Below are positions 50,365 through 59,907 of a stretch of DNA of 64,000 bases, piece after piece. The notes under the pieces were generated by a model that saw only the letters and a list, made by a program, of their open reading frames with translations, was not told the origin of the DNA and made no database searches. Every line of letters starts with the position of its first letter. The first letter of the stretch is position 1. Source of the DNA: Hymenobacter sp. J193 (GTDB lineage: Bacteria; Bacteroidota; Bacteroidia; Cytophagales; Hymenobacteraceae); NCBI RefSeq assembly GCF_024700075.1, contig NZ_JAJONE010000001.1, forward strand, positions 682,001-746,000, given 5' to 3'. The translations under genes were made by a program, and so were the position numbers.

Positions 50365-50808
50365 ATGACAATTTCATTTGACTTGGACGACACTCTCATT
50401 CCAGCGTCAAAGACTTTTCCTACAGAAGAGCAAGACTGGCTGCCAAGACTACTCGGAATCGAGAAAGTAAGAAAAGGAACAGTTGGTCTTTTCAAGGAGC
50501 TGAAGTCACGTGGCCATACAATCTATATCTATACAACCTCATATCGGTCAACGGGAAAGATACTGTTGACTTTTCATTTGTATAGCATACCTATCGACAG
50601 GTTTATCAATCAGGGGCACCATAACAATAAACTAAAAGAACACAGAAACAGGGCATCCAAATATCCTCCTGCCTTTGGTATAGACGTTCACGTTGATGAC
50701 TTACCGGGAGTAAAAATGGAGGGTGAGCGTCATAATTTCAGGACAATCATTATCGATCCGCAAGACAGCAACTGGACTGAAACAGTATTAAGAGCCATGG
50801 GCGAATGA
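50365..50808 (+). CDS. HAD-like hydrolase, AT-rich
   Basis: A 147-aa HAD-superfamily protein: motif I SFDLDDTL (Asp6, Asp8), motif II YIYTTSYRS (Thr/Ser), motif III lysine probably in NNKLKEHRNRASK, and motif IV DVHVDDLPGV. It is shorter than typical HAD phosphatases with little cap. Its base composition is far richer in A and T than both neighbours, which suggests recent acquisition. Substrate unknown. Confidence 0.85.
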   Translation: MTISFDLDDTLIPASKTFPTEEQDWLPRLLGIEKVRKGTVGLFKELKSRGHTIYIYTTSYRSTGKILLTFHLYSIPIDRFINQGHHNNKLKEHRNRASKYPPAFGIDVHVDDLPGVKMEGERHNFRTIIIDPQDSNWTETVLRAMGE

Positions 50809-50892
50809 AAAACTGTAGCTATACCAACCATAGCTTGTCCTACCTGACAGTCATGAGAAGACCATGATGCTTTAGGGAAACCTGCCACACAC

Positions 50893-50930
50893 AAAAGCGC
50901 CCTGCCGGAACCGTCCGGCAGGGCGCTTTT
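50893..50930. terminator. Bidirectional terminator
   Basis: 16-bp perfect stem AAAAGCGCCCTGCCGG / CCGGCAGGGCGCTTTT between the convergent HAD and fabD genes. Confidence 0.92.
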
Positions 50931-50945
50931 TGTATCATGAGTAAG

Positions 50946-51833
50946 CTACACGGCCGCGGAGGACACGGCGGCTTCGGGGGCAATTTTCTTGACGAGGCCC
51001 TGCAGCACTTTGCCGGGGCCGCACTCCACAAACTCGGTGGCGCCGTCCTGCACCATGCGCTGCACACTCTGCGTCCAGCGGACGGGGGCGGTAAGCTGGC
51101 GCACCAGGTTTTCGCGGATTTCATCGGGGTCGGTGTGGGGGGCGGCGTCCACGTTCTGGTACACCGGGCAAATGCCGGCCGAGAAGGTAGTGCGGGCAAT
51201 GGCCTCGGCCAGCGCCGCCTCCGCCGACTGCATCAGCGGGGAGTGGAAGGCGCCACCCACGGGCAGCGGCAAAGCGCGCTTGGCGCCGGCAGCCTTCAGC
51301 TGCTCGCAGGCCCGCTCAATGCCGCGCTGGGAACCGGACACCACCAGCTGGCCGGGGCAGTTGTAGTTGGCGGCCACCACCACGTCGCCTTCGGCCGATA
51401 TTTCCTGACAGATGCGGGCCGTGGTTTCGTCGTCGAGGCCGAGGATGGCGGCCATGGTGCCGGGCTGCTCCTGGCAAGCCGCCTGCATGGCCTGGGCACG
51501 CCGGGCCACCAGGCGCAGGGCATCGTCAAACTTTAGCACCTTGGCCGCTACCAGCGCCGAAAACTCGCCCAGGGAATGACCGGCCACCATAGCGGGCCGC
51601 AGCTCGGGCAACACGGCGGCCAGGGCCACGGAGTGCAGAAAGATGGCAGGCTGAGTGACGTCGGTGCGGCGCAGGTCGTCGTCGGAGCCCGTGAACATGA
51701 TGTCGGTAAGGGAAAAGCCCAGGATGTCGTTGGCCTGGAGCATAAGGCTGCGGGCTTCGGGATGCTGCTCGTACAGCTCGCGGCCCATGCCGCTGAACTG
51801 GCTGCCCTGGCCGGGGAAAATAACTGCTTTCAT
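50946..51833 (-). CDS. fabD: Malonyl-CoA:ACP transacylase
   Basis: Loads malonyl groups onto acyl carrier protein in fatty-acid synthesis. The 295-aa protein has FPGQGSQFSGMG, nucleophile Ser87 in VAGHSLGEFSALV, His197 in PVGGAFHSPLM and the end FVECGPGKVLQGLVKKI. Start is ATG 51833; the extension to 51890 is not supported. Other fab genes are not adjacent. Confidence 0.97.
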   Translation of the reverse strand: MKAVIFPGQGSQFSGMGRELYEQHPEARSLMLQANDILGFSLTDIMFTGSDDDLRRTDVTQPAIFLHSVALAAVLPELRPAMVAGHSLGEFSALVAAKVLKFDDALRLVARRAQAMQAACQEQPGTMAAILGLDDETTARICQEISAEGDVVVAANYNCPGQLVVSGSQRGIERACEQLKAAGAKRALPLPVGGAFHSPLMQSAEAALAEAIARTTFSAGICPVYQNVDAAPHTDPDEIRENLVRQLTAPVRWTQSVQRMVQDGATEFVECGPGKVLQGLVKKIAPEAAVSSAAV

Positions 51834-51891
51834 GGAAGGAAGAATCGGAGAAAGAAAAGTGGATGGGGCGGCAAGATAGCCCAAACGCAAA

Positions 51892-51921
51892 AAAGCCCGC
51901 CGCCGGATGGCAGCGGGCTTT
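51892..51921 (-). terminator. Terminator of gliding-type protein gene
   Basis: AAAGCCCGC / GCGGGCTTT, followed on the minus strand by TTTTGCGTTTG. It separates the large minus-strand gene from fabD. Confidence 0.75.
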
Positions 51922-51950
51922 GCGCGGAACAGTCAGTCAGCCACCGCGGG

Positions 51951-54860
51951 TTAGCGGGTTATTTCCACCCAGCCTTTGTAGGTTTTCTTGGTGCCGGCAA
52001 AGTCGGCGAATTCCACCTCGGCCAGGTAATAGTAGACGCCATCCACCACCTTGCTGCTGGGCGTGTTCAGGCCTTCCGACACTACCTTATCGGTGCCATT
52101 CCACTCAATCAGCGGGTTTTTGTCGCTCTCATACACCTTGCGGCCCCAGCGGTTGAACACGGTGAACTTGGTGCGCCGGATAGGACTGGCCACCTTCGGC
52201 CGGAACGTGTCGTTGATCCGGTCGCCGTTGGGCGTGAAAATGTTTGGCAGCACGAAGAACAGGCAGGCATCGTGGCAGGCAATGTTGCTGGGTGTGCTGG
52301 TTCGCTCGTTTTTATCTACCGACACCACGTAATAGCAGCCGGCCGGAGAAGTCAGGTTGCGGTGCACGAAGCTGCGCACGGTAGTCGAATCGAGCAGGGT
52401 GAAATCGGCCAGATTCTGCGACTGGGTGGCACTGAAATAGATCCGGTAGTAGGCTATTTCGGTGCTGCAGTCGGCCGGGTTGTTTTCGTCCAGCGTCCAG
52501 GTGAGCTTGTTGTTGTAGGGGGTACTGGTGATGTTGGGGAAGTAAGGCAGCGCCGCCAGACTGTCGCAGTTGGTTTCGACTAGGGTGAGTACGGGCGGGC
52601 AGGGCACGGAGGCCAGCACCACGCACTTTTCCTGGCTCTTGTTTAGTAGCGGCCCAATGGGAGGCGTCTTGTATTCGCCGTCGGTTTCCACGTAGTAGCA
52701 GTACTCCTGGTTTTTGCGCAGCGGAGCCGTAGCCGTGCCCTTATCCAGGTAGGTGCCACTGGTAGCGCCCCCAGGCACGGTGGTGATGAGCGTGTAGGTT
52801 GTAGCGCCCTGGTCGCGGCGGTAGATGCGGGTGGGCCGCACGGTATTGTCCCAAGGCACCTGGTACTGCCAGGTTAGATTAATTCCGTCGCTCACGGCAG
52901 TGGGCGTGCCTTCCAGTCGCACTGAAGAAGCGGCCGGCGGAGCTTCCACTATTTCGTCGGTTCCGCCCTGGATTTTGCTGCTGAAGAACTCCACGCGGTA
53001 GGTGAAGGCCTTTTCCTGGGTATTCAGGTTGCTGTCCACGTACACCGTATCGTTCAGGTTCCGGATGGGAGCCGTAACCAGCACGGTAGGCGTGGAATTG
53101 ATGCCCTCACTGCGGTACAAGCGGTAGCCTGAGGGCGTGAAGAAGGCCCCGGAGGCCAGCACTGGCTTGGTCCATACCACTTTAATGGAGCCGTCCGTCA
53201 CGCCGGTACGCTCTACCGTTACGTTCGTGAGCAAGATGGGCCGGCCTTCAATCTTGGCGCATACTTCCTGCGAAGCCAGGCTTTTGCCGCCTGCGGGCAG
53301 CGGAAACTCGGCGTAGATGCGGTAGCAGAAGGTTTTGCCCCGCTCCAGTCCCCGGCCTTTGTTATCATCCCGGAACTCCCGGGTGTTGGCCGCTACTTCC
53401 CCGATCTGGACATAACCAGCCGACGTAGGGATGCCCGGGTTACAGGTATCCGGCTCAAAATTGCCAGGGCCTTCGCGCCGATAGATGAGGATGCGGCTGG
53501 CGTTCTGGCATTCGTAGAGGTTCCAGGTGAGGTTAATGCCTAAGGCCTCCGGAGTGGCCTGCAGATTTTCCGGCGGCGGCCCTACCACGGTAATACGCCA
53601 CACGCCTTGGTCAATCAGCGGCACTTCGTTGTTGCCGGGGTCATCAGAGGCCCGGAATACAATCTGGTAGGGCTGCTCGGCCACATCGGCGCAGGTGGAG
53701 CGCCAGCGGAACACGCCGCTTACCGGAGCCGTGCGCTGCTTTTGCCGGAAAGTGGCGCGAAACCGCTCGTAACCCGGCGGAGTCAGCACCGGAGTGCGCG
53801 CCAGCAGGCCCCCGAAGGCCGTCAGGTCGATAGGGTCGCCGTTGGGGTCAACCGCCCGAACCACACCCCGGGCCGAGTCACCGGCAATGATGCAGATGTC
53901 GCGCGGGAGGGTGAGAATGGGCCGCAGGTTGTCGGTAGGAGAAACGGTAATCTGCATATCCCGCAGAATTTCTCCGATCTTGACGGGGGTTGCGCCTTCT
54001 ACGCGGCGCCACTCCTCCACCACAAAGGCCACGTTGAACTCGCCGGCCATGCTGGGAGAGTTCCATACAATCTGGCCAGTAAGCACATCCTGCGTGAAAA
54101 TAGCCGGGCGGCCTTCCTGGGCTGCCGGTGGCCCTGCGAAGGGCACCTGTACCCCACCCGGCGATACGGTCGAGGCCTGGTCGTCAGGATAGCGGTACGC
54201 AGGCACCACTTTGGGCTCTGGGGTATTGCCCCGAACGCTGGCTACGCCACCCGGTACATAGCGGCATTCTACCAGCTTATACGCCAGACTGTCGCCATCA
54301 GCATCGGAGCCAGCAGGGTTGTGGAGGTACACCTGTCGCACAGCGGCCAGATCGATAGGTGGTGCGCTTAGCACGGGTGAACGGTTACCCTTCAGGGCCG
54401 GATCTATTATTATCTTGGCGTAGAGGTAGATGTTGATGTTAGCCGATGAGCCACCGTTAATATTCCGGATACTGGGATTCCGATTTTCGCCGATGTAATG
54501 GATGGTGTACGGACCGGGAGCATTGTAAATATGCGAGAACCGGTAGACGTTGCGGCTAACGTTGTTGCCCAGTGGCGTGGTGCTTTCTCGTACAATAGCA
54601 TCTAAACCGCTGGATGTACCATCCCCGAAGAAGATGGTTTCTCTGTCATCATCATTGGCCTTCGCATCTGTTACTGCATACGTGACGAGCTTGAAAAAAT
54701 ACCGGCCGGGAATAGGGTTGGCCGTGGTGTCGGCCGTCACCTGAATGTCGCCGGCGCGCAGGTGGGTAGCCTGAGCCGGTCGGGCGCTCAGCGCTGCCAG
54801 CAGCACGAGCACCACTGCCCACAGCCGCCGCAGCTGGTCCGGAAGTACGAGTTGAGTCAT
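51951..54860 (-). CDS. Gliding-type surface protein, T9SS type B
   Basis: A 969-aa exported protein from ATG 54860. Signal peptide VVLVLLAALSARPAQA. The first third resembles PKD/cadherin-like surface modules (THLRAGDIQVTADTTANPIPGRY region, SDADGDSLAYKLVECRYVPGG, DLRPILTLPRDI-type repeats). The middle has fibronectin-III-like modules (ATPEALGINLTWNLYECQN, SDGINLTWQYQVPWDN). The C terminus is a type B sorting domain (FVLPNIFTPNGDRINDTF, KFTVFNRWGRKVYES, IEWNGTDK, VVDGVYYYLAEV). Such proteins are surface adhesins or gliding-related; the precise role is unknown. No sprF-like gene is adjacent. Confidence 0.92.
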   Translation of the reverse strand: MTQLVLPDQLRRLWAVVLVLLAALSARPAQATHLRAGDIQVTADTTANPIPGRYFFKLVTYAVTDAKANDDDRETIFFGDGTSSGLDAIVRESTTPLGNNVSRNVYRFSHIYNAPGPYTIHYIGENRNPSIRNINGGSSANINIYLYAKIIIDPALKGNRSPVLSAPPIDLAAVRQVYLHNPAGSDADGDSLAYKLVECRYVPGGVASVRGNTPEPKVVPAYRYPDDQASTVSPGGVQVPFAGPPAAQEGRPAIFTQDVLTGQIVWNSPSMAGEFNVAFVVEEWRRVEGATPVKIGEILRDMQITVSPTDNLRPILTLPRDICIIAGDSARGVVRAVDPNGDPIDLTAFGGLLARTPVLTPPGYERFRATFRQKQRTAPVSGVFRWRSTCADVAEQPYQIVFRASDDPGNNEVPLIDQGVWRITVVGPPPENLQATPEALGINLTWNLYECQNASRILIYRREGPGNFEPDTCNPGIPTSAGYVQIGEVAANTREFRDDNKGRGLERGKTFCYRIYAEFPLPAGGKSLASQEVCAKIEGRPILLTNVTVERTGVTDGSIKVVWTKPVLASGAFFTPSGYRLYRSEGINSTPTVLVTAPIRNLNDTVYVDSNLNTQEKAFTYRVEFFSSKIQGGTDEIVEAPPAASSVRLEGTPTAVSDGINLTWQYQVPWDNTVRPTRIYRRDQGATTYTLITTVPGGATSGTYLDKGTATAPLRKNQEYCYYVETDGEYKTPPIGPLLNKSQEKCVVLASVPCPPVLTLVETNCDSLAALPYFPNITSTPYNNKLTWTLDENNPADCSTEIAYYRIYFSATQSQNLADFTLLDSTTVRSFVHRNLTSPAGCYYVVSVDKNERTSTPSNIACHDACLFFVLPNIFTPNGDRINDTFRPKVASPIRRTKFTVFNRWGRKVYESDKNPLIEWNGTDKVVSEGLNTPSSKVVDGVYYYLAEVEFADFAGTKKTYKGWVEITR

Positions 54861-54994
54861 AGGAAGAGAGTATACAGCCGGCTGGCCGTCAGCAAAGAAG
54901 GTCAAGGAAATTACGACAGAAACCTAACAAAATTGTGCCTGATAGGGTTATCCTGAAGTCTAGCGCGTGTTACGGGAACGGCCCGGGATAGATG

Positions 54995-55042
54995 CAAACG
55001 TACAAGGCTGATTGTTTCGTACGTGGTTGGCGCCTACCTTTG
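54995..55042. promoter_or_regulatory. Divergent promoters, T9SS gene and sdhCAB
   Basis: Minus-strand TACGTTTG (54995-55002) gives a leader of about 130 nt for the large T9SS gene. Plus-strand TACCTTTG (55035-55042), with TTG at 55012-55014 about 20 nt upstream, gives a 40-nt leader for sdhC. Confidence 0.65.
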
Positions 55043-55082
55043 GCCGGTACAACCGACCTACCCACACCCTTCAGTAGCTTCT

Positions 55083-55757
55083 ATGAGTTGGATCAGTAAT
55101 ACGTTTTCCAGCAGCATTGGTCGCAAAATCATTATGTCCGTTACGGGCCTGTTTTTGTGCTCCTTTCTGGTCGTTCACTTAGTTGGCAACCTGCAGCTGT
55201 TTAAAGACGACAACGGCGTGGCTTTCAATGCCTACTCCGAGTTTATGGGCCACAACCCGGTTATCCGTACCGTTGAGTGGGTGCTGGTGCTGGGCTTCGG
55301 CTTTCACATTTACCAGGGCCTGGCGCTGGCAGCTAAAAACCGCGCCGCCCGCGGCAGCAGCTACGTTTCCGACCACATCGAGCAGAACAGCAAGTGGTAC
55401 TCGCGCAGCATGGCGCTGCTGGGTAGCATTGTGCTGTTCTTTCTAGTAGTACACCTGTACAACTTCCTGGGTTCCCTGCGCTTCACCGATGTACCGCGCG
55501 ATGCCAACGGCAACGAAGATGCCTACGGGCTGGTGGTGAAAGCCTTCCGCAACCCGCTGTACGTTCTTTTGTATGTAGTGGCGCAGGTGGCGTTGTGCTA
55601 CCACTTGCTGCATGGCTTCCAGAGCGCCTTCCAGACGCTGGGCCTCAACCACCGCAAGTACACGCCCGCCATTAAAGTACTCGGCTTTGGCTTTTCCATC
55701 ATAGTGTGCGCCCTGTTCGCCGCTATGCCGGTGTACTTCTACTTCTTCAAGTCCTAA
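55083..55757 (+). CDS. sdhC: Succinate dehydrogenase cytochrome b subunit
   Basis: A 224-aa membrane anchor of the Bacteroidota/B-type complex II with five helices and di-haem histidines ([50 protein letters not shown]). It passes electrons to menaquinone. Start is ATG 55083; sdhA follows after 13 nt. Confidence 0.96.
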   Translation: MSWISNTFSSSIGRKIIMSVTGLFLCSFLVVHLVGNLQLFKDDNGVAFNAYSEFMGHNPVIRTVEWVLVLGFGFHIYQGLALAAKNRAARGSSYVSDHIEQNSKWYSRSMALLGSIVLFFLVVHLYNFLGSLRFTDVPRDANGNEDAYGLVVKAFRNPLYVLLYVVAQVALCYHLLHGFQSAFQTLGLNHRKYTPAIKVLGFGFSIIVCALFAAMPVYFYFFKS

Positions 55758-55770
55758 CCTCGTCCACCCG

Positions 55771-57747
55771 ATGAACCTGGATTCCAAAATTCCCGAAGGC
55801 CCTCTGGCCGAGAAGTGGGACACGCATAAGTTCAACGTTAAGCTCGTCAACCCTGCCAACAAGCGCAAGTACGACGTGATTGTGGTAGGCACGGGCCTGG
55901 CTGGCGCTTCGGCGGCAGCTTCGCTGGCCGAGCTGGGCTACAACGTAAAGGCCTTCACCTACCACGACTCCCCCCGACGCGCGCACTCCATTGCCGCGCA
56001 GGGCGGTATCAACGCTGCCAAAAATTACCAGAACGACGGGGACTCGGTGTTCCGCCTGTTCTACGACACCATCAAGGGCGGTGACTACCGGGCCCGCGAA
56101 GCCAACGTGTACCGGCTGGCCCAGGTGTCGGTCAACATCATTGACCAGTGCGTGGCCCAGGGCGTACCCTTTGCCCGTGAGTACGGTGGGCTGCTGGCCA
56201 ACCGCTCTTTCGGGGGCGCACAGGTAAGCCGCACGTTCTACGCCCGTGGCCAGACCGGGCAGCAGCTGTTGCTGGGCGCCTATTCGGCGTTGAGCCGGCA
56301 GGTGGCCTATGGCAAAGTGAAGCTCTACACCCGCTCCGAAATGCTGGACGTGGTAGTGGTAGATGTAGAGGTAGAAGATAAGGAAACGGGAGAAATTACG
56401 CTAGAAAAGCGGGCACGCGGCATCGTCACGCGCAACCTGATTACAGGCGAAATTGAAAAGCACGCCGCCCACGCGGTGGTGCTGGCTACTGGCGGCTACG
56501 GCAACGTGTTCTACCTGAGCACCAACGCCAAATACTGCAACGTGACGGCCCCGTGGCGCGCCCACAAGAAAGGCGCCCTGTTTGCCAACCCCTGCTTTAC
56601 CCAGATTCACCCCACCTGCATTCCCGTATCGGGCGACTACCAGTCGAAGCTCACGCTGATGTCGGAGAGCCTGCGCAACGACGGGCGCGTGTGGGTGCCG
56701 GCTACCAAGGAAATGGCTGAGCGCCTGCGCGCCGGTCAGATTCGGGTGCAGGACATTCCCGAAGAGGAGCGTGACTACTTCCTGGAGCGCAAATACCCCG
56801 CTTTCGGTAACCTGGTGCCACGCGACGTGGCCTCGCGCAATGCCAAGCAGATGTGCGACGAAGGACGCGGCGTGGGCGCAACCGGCCTGGCCGTGTATCT
56901 GGACTTTGCCGACATCATCAAGCGCACCGGCGCCGACTCGGTAGCCCAGAAGTATGGCAACCTGTTCGATATGTACGCCAAAATCACCGGCGAAAACCCC
57001 TACGAGCAGCCCATGCGCATCTATCCGGCCGTGCACTATACCATGGGCGGCCTTTGGGTAGACTACAACCTGCAAACCACCATTCCCGGCCTCTACGCTA
57101 CCGGCGAGTGCAACTTCTCCGACCACGGCGCCAACCGCCTCGGCGCCTCGGCGCTGATGCAGGGCCTGGCCGACGGCTACTTCGTAATTCCGTACACCAT
57201 CGGTGATTACCTGGCGAAAACCGCCCCCAAGCCAGTGACGACGGAGCACCCGGCTTTCAACGAAGCTGAGGCGGCCGTACGCACTCGCGTGCAGCAGCTA
57301 CTGAGCATCAATGGTACCCGCACCCCCGACGACTTCCACAAAGCGCTGGGCCATATTATGTGGGAATACTGCGGCATGGCCCGCAACGCCGAAGGCCTGC
57401 GCCACGCCAAAGCCGAGATTCAGAAGCTGCGCCGGGAGTTCTGGAGTGACCTGAAAGTGGCGGGTGTGAGCGAAGACATGAACCAGACGCTGGAGAAAGC
57501 CGGCCGCGTGGCCGACTTCCTGGAGCTGGGCGAGTTGATGATAGACGACGCCTACAACCGCAACGAAAGCTGCGGCGGCCACTTCCGCGAGGAGTACCAG
57601 GACGAGCTGGGTGAGGCCAAGCGCAACGACGACGAGTACGCCTACGTGGCCGCCTGGGAGTACGTGGGCGACAATCAGCCCGAAGTCCTGCACAAGGAAG
57701 AGCTGCAGTTCGAAAACGTCAAGCTCACGCAGCGTAGCTACAAGTAG
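55771..57747 (+). CDS. sdhA: Succinate dehydrogenase flavoprotein
   Basis: A 658-aa FAD subunit oxidising succinate to fumarate. FAD motif [21 protein letters not shown], the flavin-linked histidine region [38 protein letters not shown] and [18 protein letters not shown] (active site), [22 protein letters not shown]. It is the long form found in the SdhCAB type of complex II. A 162-nt gap with a strong inverted array separates it from sdhB. Confidence 0.97.
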   Translation: MNLDSKIPEGPLAEKWDTHKFNVKLVNPANKRKYDVIVVGTGLAGASAAASLAELGYNVKAFTYHDSPRRAHSIAAQGGINAAKNYQNDGDSVFRLFYDTIKGGDYRAREANVYRLAQVSVNIIDQCVAQGVPFAREYGGLLANRSFGGAQVSRTFYARGQTGQQLLLGAYSALSRQVAYGKVKLYTRSEMLDVVVVDVEVEDKETGEITLEKRARGIVTRNLITGEIEKHAAHAVVLATGGYGNVFYLSTNAKYCNVTAPWRAHKKGALFANPCFTQIHPTCIPVSGDYQSKLTLMSESLRNDGRVWVPATKEMAERLRAGQIRVQDIPEEERDYFLERKYPAFGNLVPRDVASRNAKQMCDEGRGVGATGLAVYLDFADIIKRTGADSVAQKYGNLFDMYAKITGENPYEQPMRIYPAVHYTMGGLWVDYNLQTTIPGLYATGECNFSDHGANRLGASALMQGLADGYFVIPYTIGDYLAKTAPKPVTTEHPAFNEAEAAVRTRVQQLLSINGTRTPDDFHKALGHIMWEYCGMARNAEGLRHAKAEIQKLRREFWSDLKVAGVSEDMNQTLEKAGRVADFLELGELMIDDAYNRNESCGGHFREEYQDELGEAKRNDDEYAYVAAWEYVGDNQPEVLHKEELQFENVKLTQRSYK

Positions 57748-57906
57748 GGAATTAGGAACTTGGGGACTTAGGGACTTGGTTGTCTTTGAGGCCTCAAGAA
57801 TTTCCTTCGTGTTCCTAATTACTTTTCTCTTTGAAAATCCAGGACCCGAGACAGGCTGGCCACAAACCAAGTACCCAAGTCCCTAAGTCCCCAAGTCCCC
57901 AACAAT
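57748..57906. repeat. Octamer inverted array, locus C
   Basis: Left arm 57748-57779: four exact 8-bp units of the type GGACTTGG starting directly after the sdhA stop. Right arm 57867-57898: four complementary units (CCAAGTCC type), followed by a weaker CCAACAAT. A perfect 22-bp stem pairs 57758-57779 with 57875-57896 across a 95-nt loop. sdhB starts 4 nt after the array. Confidence 0.9.
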
Positions 57907-57909
57907 ACA

Positions 57910-58695
57910 ATGGCCGGAAGTAACCCCAACGCCAAACCAATGAACCTCACCCTGAAGGTGTGGCGGCAGCAAAACCGCACTGCCAAGGGCGGGATTGTGG
58001 ATTACCAGGTAAAAGACATTTCCCCGGATATGTCGTTCCTGGAAATGCTGGATGTGCTCAACGAAGACCTGCTGCGCAAAGGCGAGGAGCCGGTGGCCTT
58101 CGACCACGACTGCCGCGAGGGTATCTGCGGCTCGTGTAACCTGTTCATCAACGGCCGGGCCCACGGCCCCGAGAAGGGCACGACCACCTGCCAGCTGCAC
58201 ATGCGCAAGTTTTCCGACGGTGACACCATCACCATCGAACCTTGGCGCGCCAACGCGTTTCCCGTCAACAAAGACCTGAGCGTAGACCGCTCGGCTTTCG
58301 ACCGCATCATTCAGGCAGGCGGCTACGTGAGCGTGAATACCGGCGGCACGCCCGATGGCAACGAAATTCCGATTCCAAAGGAAATTGCCGACCGTGCGTT
58401 TGAGGCAGCTACCTGCATTGCCTGTGGTGCCTGCGTGGCATCCTGCAAAAATGCCTCGGCTATGTTGTTCGTGTCGGCCAAGGTAAGCCAGCTCGCCTTG
58501 CTGCCCCAGGGCCAGGTAGAGCGCAAGTCGCGCGTGGAAAACATGGTAGCTCAGATGGACAAAGAGGGTTTTGGCGCCTGTACCAACATTGGCTCCTGCG
58601 CCGCTGAGTGCCCGGTAGGCATTTCGCTGGAAAATATTGCCATCCTGAACCGCGAATTCCTGGCTGCCAAGGCTTCTTCGAATAACCTTGCGTAG
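57910..58695 (+). CDS. sdhB: Succinate dehydrogenase iron-sulfur subunit
   Basis: A 261-aa subunit with three clusters: [2Fe-2S] in [16 protein letters not shown] and TTTCQLHM; [4Fe-4S] and [3Fe-4S] in [15 protein letters not shown] and [14 protein letters not shown]. Carries electrons from SdhA to SdhC. Start is ATG 57910; ATG 57940 is possible. It is followed by a strong terminator. Confidence 0.97.
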   Translation: MAGSNPNAKPMNLTLKVWRQQNRTAKGGIVDYQVKDISPDMSFLEMLDVLNEDLLRKGEEPVAFDHDCREGICGSCNLFINGRAHGPEKGTTTCQLHMRKFSDGDTITIEPWRANAFPVNKDLSVDRSAFDRIIQAGGYVSVNTGGTPDGNEIPIPKEIADRAFEAATCIACGACVASCKNASAMLFVSAKVSQLALLPQGQVERKSRVENMVAQMDKEGFGACTNIGSCAAECPVGISLENIAILNREFLAAKASSNNLA

Positions 58696-58718
58696 CCTTC
58701 GTGGTTGAGTTATAGGAA

Positions 58719-58742
58719 AGCGAACCGGCCCTCCGGTTCGCT
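58719..58742 (+). terminator. Terminator of sdhCAB
   Basis: AGCGAACCGG / CCGGTTCGCT followed by TTTTTATTTTT. Confidence 0.92.
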
Positions 58743-58816
58743 TTTTTATTTTTCAGAAGCGAAGGCCGAAAGCTGCGTCAGAGCAGCGGCCTGCCCTCCT
58801 CTTTATACCAGGCTTT

Positions 58817-59344
58817 ATGATAACGCTGATTTCCGGCACCAACCGTCCCAACTCCCGCGCCCGGCAGGTCACCAACCTCTATGCCCAGCTGCTGACGGAG
58901 CTGGGGGCCCCGCACCAGATCCTGGACCTCGTGGCGCTGCCGCCTGCCTTTCTAACCGAAGCACTCTACCACAATACCGGCCAGCACGAGGAGTTCAACC
59001 AGCTGGCCCGGCTGGCCGAAGAGGCCGATACGCTCGTTTTTGTGGTGCCGGAGTACAACTGCTCTTTTCCGGGTGCGCTCAAAGGATTCATCGACGGCCT
59101 GCCCTACCCCGGCGGCATCCGCGGTAAGAAGGCGGCGCTGGTGGGGTTGGGCACCGGGCAGCAAGGCGGCCTGCTGGCCCTCAGCCACCTGACCGACGTG
59201 CTCATGTACTTAGGCACCACCGTGCTGCCCGCCCGCGTGCGACTGCCCGGTATTGATGCCCACCTGACGCCGGACGGCCAGCTTACCCAGCCCTTGCTGC
59301 TCCAACTCCTGCGCGAGCAGGCAGCCCAGGTAGCCGCCTGGTAG
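58817..59344 (+). CDS. NADPH-dependent FMN reductase
   Basis: A 175-aa flavodoxin-like oxidoreductase: ITLISGTNRPNSRARQVTNLY (FMN loop), FVVPEYNCSFPGALKGFIDGLP (family PEYNxSxPGxLKNxID) and VGLGTGQQGGL. It is paralogous to the gene at 38811. Substrate unknown. Confidence 0.92.
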   Translation: MITLISGTNRPNSRARQVTNLYAQLLTELGAPHQILDLVALPPAFLTEALYHNTGQHEEFNQLARLAEEADTLVFVVPEYNCSFPGALKGFIDGLPYPGGIRGKKAALVGLGTGQQGGLLALSHLTDVLMYLGTTVLPARVRLPGIDAHLTPDGQLTQPLLLQLLREQAAQVAAW

Positions 59345-59369
59345 CAGTGCGCCTTGTTTTCTAGCGGGC

Positions 59370-59388
59370 GTGCGTACATTTAGCGCAC
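59370..59388 (+). promoter_or_regulatory. Possible promoter/operator of MbnP cluster
   Basis: GTGCGTACATTTAGCGCAC has 5-bp inverted ends and contains TACATTTA, one mismatch from the -7 consensus. It lies 26 nt before GTG 59414. Confidence 0.35.
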
Positions 59389-59413
59389 CCAAAGCACCTG
59401 AAAGGTTTACTCC

Positions 59414-59794
59414 GTGACGCGTCTGCTGGCTTTATTCCTGACCTGCCTGATTCTGCTCCAGACGTTTAGTCGGGAGCTGCTGGTCGTGAATTACCAGCTG
59501 CAGAAGGAACAGATTACACGCCTGTTCTGCATCAACAAAGCCAAGCCCCGAATGCGCTGCAACGGCCGCTGCCACCTGGCCAAACAGCTGCGCAAAGCCT
59601 CTGAAACCGAGCGTAAGGCGCCCCAGTCGGGGTTTGCCAAGCTCAAGTACGAAGTGCTGCCTCCTCTGGCCTGCTTCGTTCCCTCCCCTATGCCGGCCTA
59701 CACCCCAGTGGCCAAGTTTGCGCCCAGCGTAGCCAGCTGCTACGCCTTTGCGCCGGCGTACAGCCTCCTGCATCCTCCCGCGCTACACGTCTGA
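59414..59794 (+). CDS. Small membrane protein with Cys/His motif
   Basis: A 126-aa protein starting at GTG 59414 with an N-terminal signal/anchor (MTRLLALFLTCLILLQTF). A conserved-looking metal-type motif follows: LFCINKAKPRMRCNGRCHLAKQL (Cys39, Cys49, Cys53, His54 in residues 38-58). The C-terminal half is Pro/Ala-rich. Such proteins occur next to copper- and haem-related genes in Bacteroidota; the neighbours here agree. Function is not known. Confidence 0.75.
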   Translation: MTRLLALFLTCLILLQTFSRELLVVNYQLQKEQITRLFCINKAKPRMRCNGRCHLAKQLRKASETERKAPQSGFAKLKYEVLPPLACFVPSPMPAYTPVAKFAPSVASCYAFAPAYSLLHPPALHV

Positions 59795-59907
59795 ACTCCG
59801 TTGCTCAAGCCCCTGCCCGGGGTTTGACAGGTCAGCTGCCGCCGCTCCGATAGGAAGGGGTGGCTGCCGGCCGTGCTTTTCAGTTTTCAGCCTAACGCGC
59901 TTCTTCG

